Below, piece by piece: positions 1-6,200 of a DNA stretch of 6,485 bases (positions are counted from its first letter, which is position 1; each line of letters opens with the position of its first letter). The translations under genes and the position numbers were made by a program. The notes under the pieces were generated by a model. That model was not told where the DNA came from and made no database searches. It worked only from the letters and a program-made list of their open reading frames with translations. Source of the DNA: JAXDAY01 sp034679345 (GTDB taxonomy: Bacteria; Eisenbacteria; RBG-16-71-46; CAIMUX01; VGJL01); assembly GCA_034679345.1 (NCBI GenBank), contig JAXDAY010000012.1, positions 1 to 6,485 of the forward strand. The letters are read 5' to 3'.

Positions 1-104
1 CTTCGACGTGTCGGGCCGTGTGGTTCGCACGCTGATCGACGCGACCCGTACCGCGGGCGCTCATAGCGTTGAGTGGGACGGCACCGACGACATGGGCCAT
101 CCGC
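1..104 (+). repeat. Left copy of a 104-bp exact direct repeat
   Basis: Identical base for base to 6382-6485 and in the same codon register. It encodes residues from FDVSGR to MGHP of the FlgD-like domain. The match touches the window edge, so its true length to the left is unknown. Confidence 0.95.
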
Positions 105-181
105 TCACGAGCGGGATCTACTTCTACACGATGCAGGCGGGCGATTACCGCTCGCAGAGGAGAGTGACGCTTCTGAGATAA
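1..181 (+). CDS. 3' end of a secreted protein gene: FlgD-like / type IX-like C-terminal sorting domain (5' part outside the window)
   Basis: The frame is open from the window edge (first full codon at base 2) to TAA at 179-181 and gives 59 residues. The sequence starts FDVSGRVVRTL, continues with HSVEWDGTDD and SGIYFYTM, and ends GDYRSQRRVTLLR. This is the classic pattern of the FlgD-like Ig fold found at the C terminus of secreted FCB-group proteins: strand FDVSGR, then W(D/N)G-x-(D/N), then (P/S)GIYFY, then a basic-hydrophobic end. In related families the domain serves as an outer-membrane export and surface-anchoring signal; that role here is inferred. The first 104 bases are identical to the last 104 bases of the window, so this fragment is either the missing end of the large gene at 296 (overlapping contig ends) or the end of a close paralog just upstream. 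No function can be assigned to the rest of the protein. Confidence 0.85.
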   Translation, partial: FDVSGRVVRTLIDATRTAGAHSVEWDGTDDMGHPLTSGIYFYTMQAGDYRSQRRVTLLR

Positions 182-295
182 TGGGGAAGCGACGGACGAG
201 CGCCTTGCCGATCCGAGGCCCCAGCTCCTGACGGAAGATCTCCACGGTCCTGGCCGCGACCAACCGCCGAGAGATCGTGCAAACTGGAGGATCCA
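182..295. other. Intergenic spacer, no clear terminator or promoter
   Basis: This 114-bp spacer lies between the TAA of the upstream fragment and the ATG of the large gene. I found no GC-rich hairpin followed by a T-run, and no convincing -35/-10 pair. The only pairing seen is a 4-bp GGTC/GACC stem at 246-261, too weak to call. A gap this short between co-directional genes would suit an operon of secreted proteins. If the window ends are really one locus, it is simply the stretch between the end and the start of the same gene in a circularised contig. Confidence 0.5.
286..290 (+). promoter_or_regulatory. Ribosome binding site GGAGG
   Basis: A GGAGG core at 286-290 sits 5 bases upstream of ATG 296. 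It supports 296 as the start, and the signal peptide that follows in this frame agrees. Confidence 0.8.
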
Positions 296-3200
296 ATGAA
301 GTGCGATGTCGTGCCTTCAGAGGAGGAGGCTTCCAGGCTGAACCTCGCCTGGCGCGTCGTTCAACCGATCGTTCTGTGCATGCTATTGCTTGGCCCTGGC
401 GCCGTCTTTGCCCAAGACTGCATCGAGTACGGCGACTACATCCACAGACTCGGGATCGCCCACGTGACGGACGATTTGGCGGCGGACGGGGTCATCAGCG
501 GGTCCCATGCCTATGTGGCCACGACTGGTTCCCACAATTTCCTGCGCATCGTCGATCTCACCAACCCGGCCTCGCCGACGCAAGTCGACTCGATCGATAT
601 GGTAGGCATGGTAAACGATCTGGCGGTCCAGGACAGCTATCTTTATGCGGCATGCAGTGAAATCGGTCTCCGTATCTTCGACATCTCCAACCCGCTCGCT
701 CCGAGCGCGGTGGCGACCGTGCCGCCGATCTCGACTGGCTATGTCTGTGTGACCGTGAGCGGCCCGTGGGCCTACTGCGGCACGGACCTGGGAGAGCTGG
801 TCCAGATCAACATCCTGGATCCTTATACGCCTTGGGTGGAGACATCCGTGCCCGACCCACATGGGACATTCTTCCCCCTGGATCACGTCGCCAGGAGCGG
901 GGATTTCGTCTATGGCGTTAGCGAGAACGGCGTCATGATGAACGCCTATTTCACCGCGCCCTCCGTTCTGCTGTACTTCGGCTCCGTCCCGCTTACTGGG
1001 ATGCCGGTCGACATCGCCGTCTCCGGCTCATATGCGTATGTCGCCTGTGACAGCGAGGCGTTGCAGATCTACGACGTCTCGAACCCGTCGGCCCCGGTGT
1101 GGGCGGCGATGCTGCCATTCAGAGCATCAGCAACAGCTTATCCGAGCACGGATCGCGTGTTGATCGACGGCGGGCTCGCCTATGTCGCTGAATCATCGGG
1201 CGACTTCGGGTCCGCGGTCCGGGTCGTGGACATCTCCGATCCCATCGTCCCGGTCGTCGTGAAAGAAATCGAAGCGAGTGCATGGTGGTGCTACGGTCTT
1301 GGGGTAGATGACGGCCTGGCCATCACGGTGAACTATTATGATCCCGCCTACTACAACACAGGGACCTTCATCACGGTTCTGGACATAGCTAAACCCGCAC
1401 CCGATCCGATCGGCGTCCTCGACACTCCAGGCCGCGCACAAGGGGTCTTTCTTCGTGGCAGCTATGCCTTCATCGCCGATGCGTCATCGCTTCGCATCGC
1501 GGACATTACCAATCCCGCCCTCCCGACGGAGGTCGGAAGCGTCACGCTGGAATCGGGGAGCGCCGGTCGTGTCTGGGTCGATGGGGATTATGCTTATCTG
1601 ATCGGCATGACGTCCGGTGTCTTCATCGCCGATGTGTCCAATCCTGCGGCGCCGTCTCTGGTCGCGACCCTGGACACGCCCGGCAGTGTGTATGACGTCG
1701 TAGTCCGGGAAGGACGGGCGTACATCGCCGACAAGGACTACGGTCTACAGATCGCCGATGTCTCGAGTCCGACGAGCCCGAGTATCATTCTGTCCTGTGA
1801 CACTCCCGGGACTGCCTACGGTGTGGCTCTGGTCGGCAATCACGCCTATGTCGCCGATGGAGCGGGTGGGCTGCAAGTAGTCGACATCTCCGATCCGGGC
1901 GTACCGATTGTCGGACAGCTGTCCGTGAGCAATGCGTACAGGATAGGCTGCGATGGAGCGTATGCTTACATTGGTTGTTCCTACTTCGGCCTTACTGTCG
2001 TCGATATCTCGAATCCGACGCTGCCCGTCCTCGCGGGGTCGTACCTGCCCTCTCACTTGAGCGGAAGGGTGGCCTTCGATGGTGACTATATCTACATGGC
2101 CGGCGCGGGTGGGGGCATGGAGATATACGACCGCGCGGACCCGACATCCTTAGTCCCCGTCGGCTCCTATCAGACGCAAACTTCGGCGGCGGCAGTTGCA
2201 GTCTCCGGCGATTATGCCTATCTCGCCGCCGGTACCGCGGGACTTCTCGTTCTTCCAGCCCAGTGTGGCGAGGTGGTGCCTGGCGGCCCGATCCAGGTTC
2301 CGGGCGACTATGCCACAATTCAGGCTGCGATCAATGCGGCGAGCCCCGGCGAGACCATCGAGGTCGCCGCGGGCCTCTACGCAGAGCGCCTGACGATCAA
2401 CAAAGCGATCGACCTTCGCGGCGCGCAGTACGGCATCGATCCGACGCCTGCGGAAGCACGCACGAATCCTGCGGCGGAATCGATTGTCGACATTACGGGT
2501 CTGGGCACACCCAACCCCAATGTGGCGATTGAAATCCCAGACGGGGTGACGGGCGTCTCGATCGACGGGTTCACTCTCATCGGGAGCCCAACATTCCACT
2601 ATGCCGATGAGGTGGTGATCCGTGCGTGGGACAGCGATATCGCCACGAAGAACTGCATCATCTCCGGGTACCAAGACATCCTGTGGAAGGGGCCGGGCAG
2701 CGGGTTCACGGTCGAGGCGAACCGCATCACCGCGAACAAGAACGGGATCATCCTGCAGCCGGGGACGGGATCCGATGTGACAATCCTCGGCAATACCTTC
2801 ACCCTTGGCAGCGCGCCCGCGACGGACGCCGGACCGATCTATCTGACTGGAATCGACGGGGCCACGATCAGCGGGAATGCCGCCGCCGGGTGGACCGGAG
2901 GATCCCAGATTGCGGGGAGCAACAACTCCCACTGCGACATCGTCGCCAACTCCTTCACCGGTGGAGTGAAGGGGGTGAACTTCTGGGGCACGACGACCTT
3001 CATCACCGTCGTGGGAAACATCTTCACTGGGCAAACGAATGCCGGCGTGGGGATCAAGGGGCAGGACATCGAGATCCGGGACAACTCCATCAGCGGCAAC
3101 CAGGTGGGTGTGAAGATCGAGTTCAATGTCATTACCACGGAGAGGGTGACCATTCGAGGCAACGACCTAAGCGGGAACACCGGCCTGAGCCTCGAGGTGG

Positions 3201-6200
3201 GGGACACGGTCGTGGATACGGTCGACGCCTCCGGCAACTGGTACGGCTCGAGCGATCCCGCTGTCGTCGCGGCAGAGGTCACGGCGGGGAAAGCCGACTA
3301 CACTCCCTGGCTCGCGTCGGGTGCCGACACCTCGGCCGATCCTGGATTCCAGGGCGACTTCACCGGCATCTGGATCGATGACTCCTCTCCGCAGGTGGGG
3401 GGTCTCGGACGATTCGCTGAGGGGCTCGAGATGGTCAGCGGAAGCACGATCACCGTGGCGCCGGGCAGCTATGCCGAGACGATCACCTTCCCGGCCGACT
3501 ACGCGAAGGCGGGGGTGACGATCGAAGGGGCCGCCGGCAGCCGACCCGCGGTCACGGGGGGAGTCCTGATCGCCAATGCGGGCGCGATCAATGGCCTCAC
3601 CCTCCGCAACCTTCTTCTGACGGGCGTGCCAACCGGTTCGGACGAAATCTTGCGATTCGCCAACACGGGAGCGGTCAACGACTTCGCGATCGATCTCTGC
3701 GTGGTTGACGGTGAGAATGTTTCCGGCCGCCACGGTCTCGCCGGCAATCTGCTCGGCGCTTCCTTCAGCGTGACGAACAGCGAGTTCAAGCGGATCCTCG
3801 GTTTTGCGGTTCTCGACATGGACAGCAGCTCCGACTACTCGCCGTGGGGCGGAAACGGCCTGCCGCTTACGGCGGTGATTTTCAGCGACAACTACGTCCA
3901 TGAGTGCAATGGCACGATCTCGCTTCGTGGCCACTACGTGAGCAAGACTCCGCTGGTGACGGTCGAGGACAACAAGATTGAGAACATCGGCGGAAACGAG
4001 GGCGAGCAGGGAGAGCAGTGGGCAGGTATCGAGATCAATCACGCCCAGGCGCTCTCCTTCCTCCGCAACGCGATCGACAATGTCTCCCAGGGTGCGTACG
4101 GAGAGGGGCAGGCCGTGCAGCTCTGGGACGTCGAGACTATCGACATGCGGAACAACTCCATGGCCAGCTGTTATCAAGGCCTCTACGTATTCGGCGGCGG
4201 AAGCGGGAATCCGTATGGTGGACCCTATGCGGTTCCCGGCGGATCGATCACGACGAACAACATCAGCGGCAACAGTCAGTACGGGGTGAGCGTCGATCCG
4301 GGAGCCACGGGAGGGCCGATGACGGCGCTCGGCAACTGGTGGGGGGATGCGAGCGGACCGCTGAATGCGACCCTGAATCCCGACGGCCTTGGCAACTCGG
4401 TCTCCGACAACGTCCTCTTCGATCCCTGGATCGGGGCGGCGGGCAGCGAGAATGTCGTCTGCCTCGCGGATCCCGAGGAGATCAGCCATGCCGACTGGAC
4501 GGGTAGTCTGTACGCCGGTGTCGTGACGGCGCGCTACCTGGGCGGCGGGAGCGATGCGCTCTACGGCTACTCAATCGACGTGGAGTGGGACAACGCCATC
4601 GTGAACCTGGTCTCGATCACGCGACCGGCGAGCGGGCCGTTTGCGACGGCGCCGCTCTTCCAGGTTGTGAACCTGGGCGAGAGCAAGAGGCGCGTGGATG
4701 CGGCGCTGGGAGCAGACCATCCGGGCACCCTGGGCCCGGACGACCTCTTCAGGGTGACATACAGCGGTGTGGCGTGCGGCTCGAGCCCGGTGAACTTGAC
4801 CCCGATCAAGTTCCGCAATGCCGAGAATCAGACGCTCTACGGTTTCTTCGAGGACGACGGCGAGGTGGTGGTGGACACCGAGGTGCCAGTGATTACTCTC
4901 TCCTCGATCACGCGGACGAACCTTATGGATACGGGCTACGCCAAGAACGGAGACGACTTGACTGTGGCCGTGACCATCACCGATGGATGCGGTGTGGATA
5001 GCTTGGAGGTGCTGGCGGACTTCTCCGGACTCCTGGACGGCGGAGGAGCGGCGGTGACGCCCACCAGCTATGCAGGTGGCGTGGCGACCTGGATCCTCAC
5101 AGATGTGACGCTCGCATCCCCCGATGGGCTCAAGACTGCGACGGTGACGGTGACCGACGCCCTCGGGAACATGGCGAGCCAGGGAGTGACGATCTACGCC
5201 GATAACACGAAGCCGACGGTCGAGGTGACGGCCCTCACGGCGACGACAGCGCACAACGAGGTCGCGCTCGCCTGGACGAATCCTTCGGAAGATCCGGACC
5301 TGGACAACTACGGAATCATGATCCGTCGAGGCGACTGGGCCGAGGTGGACTATCCGGAATATACCGGAGCGGAGGCGGTCTTCCCGGATTCCGTGGGCGG
5401 GACTCGCGTGCTGCATTCGGTCGGGATGCCAGCGAGCTACGACGATGTCTTCGCATCGACGGGCGCCGAGAGGGACATCCACGCGTATACGGTCTTCGTC
5501 TTCGACCGGGCGTGCAATTACAGCGTCGGCACGACGGCGCCTCGGATGGTGACAAACTACTGGCTCGGCGATGTCTCGCCAAACTCGTGGCCGACCAGTA
5601 TCGGAGACGGGCGCGTGGAGACGATTGACATCTCGGCATTGGGCGGGACCTACTACCTGCCGACGGACAATGCGCTATGGAACCCCCACTGCGACGTGGG
5701 GCCGACGGATGACGGCAGCCGGTTCGGTATCCCGCTGACGGACGGCTTGGTCGACTTCGAGGACCTGATGATCTTCTCGATGAACTACACGCGCGTCTTG
5801 CCCTTGCAGGGCGAGGGGCCAACGCTGGTCTCGTTGGGATCGAATGCCTCCGGCGGAATCGCGCTCGGGATCGGGCCGATGCCGGCTCGGGTGCATGCGG
5901 GGCAGATGCTGAGGGTTCCGATCCTTCTGCGCGGGGATGTGCAGAACGTGCAAGGCGTGCGGGCGGCGCTCCGCTTTGATCAGGCAATCTTCCGCTTCGA
6001 CGGAGCCGAAGTTTCGAGCGCGATCGGTTCGGAGGAACACTTCTTTATGTGTCAGCCGCTCTCAAGTTCGGTGGGTCTGGACCTGGCCTTGCTGGGGGCG
6101 GACGCGTCGATGGAGGGCGAGGGAACGGTCTTCATCGTGCGGCTGCAGGTGCTACACACCGGTGCTGCGAGCTTCGCCTTGACGGGCGGCAAGGTGCGCG

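Noticed and set aside
246..261. Small GGTC/GACC hairpin in the spacer
   Set aside because: Only 4 bp of stem and no T-run after it, so neither a terminator nor a regulatory element can be supported.
277..660. 127-codon + strand open frame overlapping the start of the giant gene
   Set aside because: It has no ribosome binding site of its own and no motifs; the frame starting at 296 has GGAGG, a signal peptide and LVIVD repeats.
539..2263. Regular spacing of about 126 bp taken as a possible CRISPR or DNA satellite
   Set aside because: The repeats are conserved in protein, not in DNA, and stay in codon register; they are LVIVD propeller blades.
2150..3034. 294-codon antisense open frame
   Set aside because: Same register effect; its stop is the complement of sense TTA at 2150-2152. 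The sense strand carries the end of the propeller and the first beta-helix.
2626..3381. 251-codon + strand open frame in another frame
   Set aside because: R/G/H-rich product without motifs, fully inside the first beta-helix module of the real gene.
3167..4489. 440-codon antisense open frame
   Set aside because: It lies exactly in register with the sense codons, so a stop can only arise where the sense gene uses TTA, CTA or TCA, which are rare here. It ends at sense codon CTA 3167-3169. Its product is an R/D/V-rich shadow with no recognisable domain, while the sense strand encodes clear beta-helix motifs.
4571..5482. 303-codon antisense open frame
   Set aside because: Same register effect; its stop is the complement of sense TCA at 4571-4573. 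No domain signature, and no plausible start site signals.
5316..5987. 223-codon antisense open frame rich in R, S and P
   Set aside because: Low-complexity composition typical of an off-frame reading of GC-rich DNA; overlaps the FN3-, dockerin- and cohesin-like region on the sense strand.
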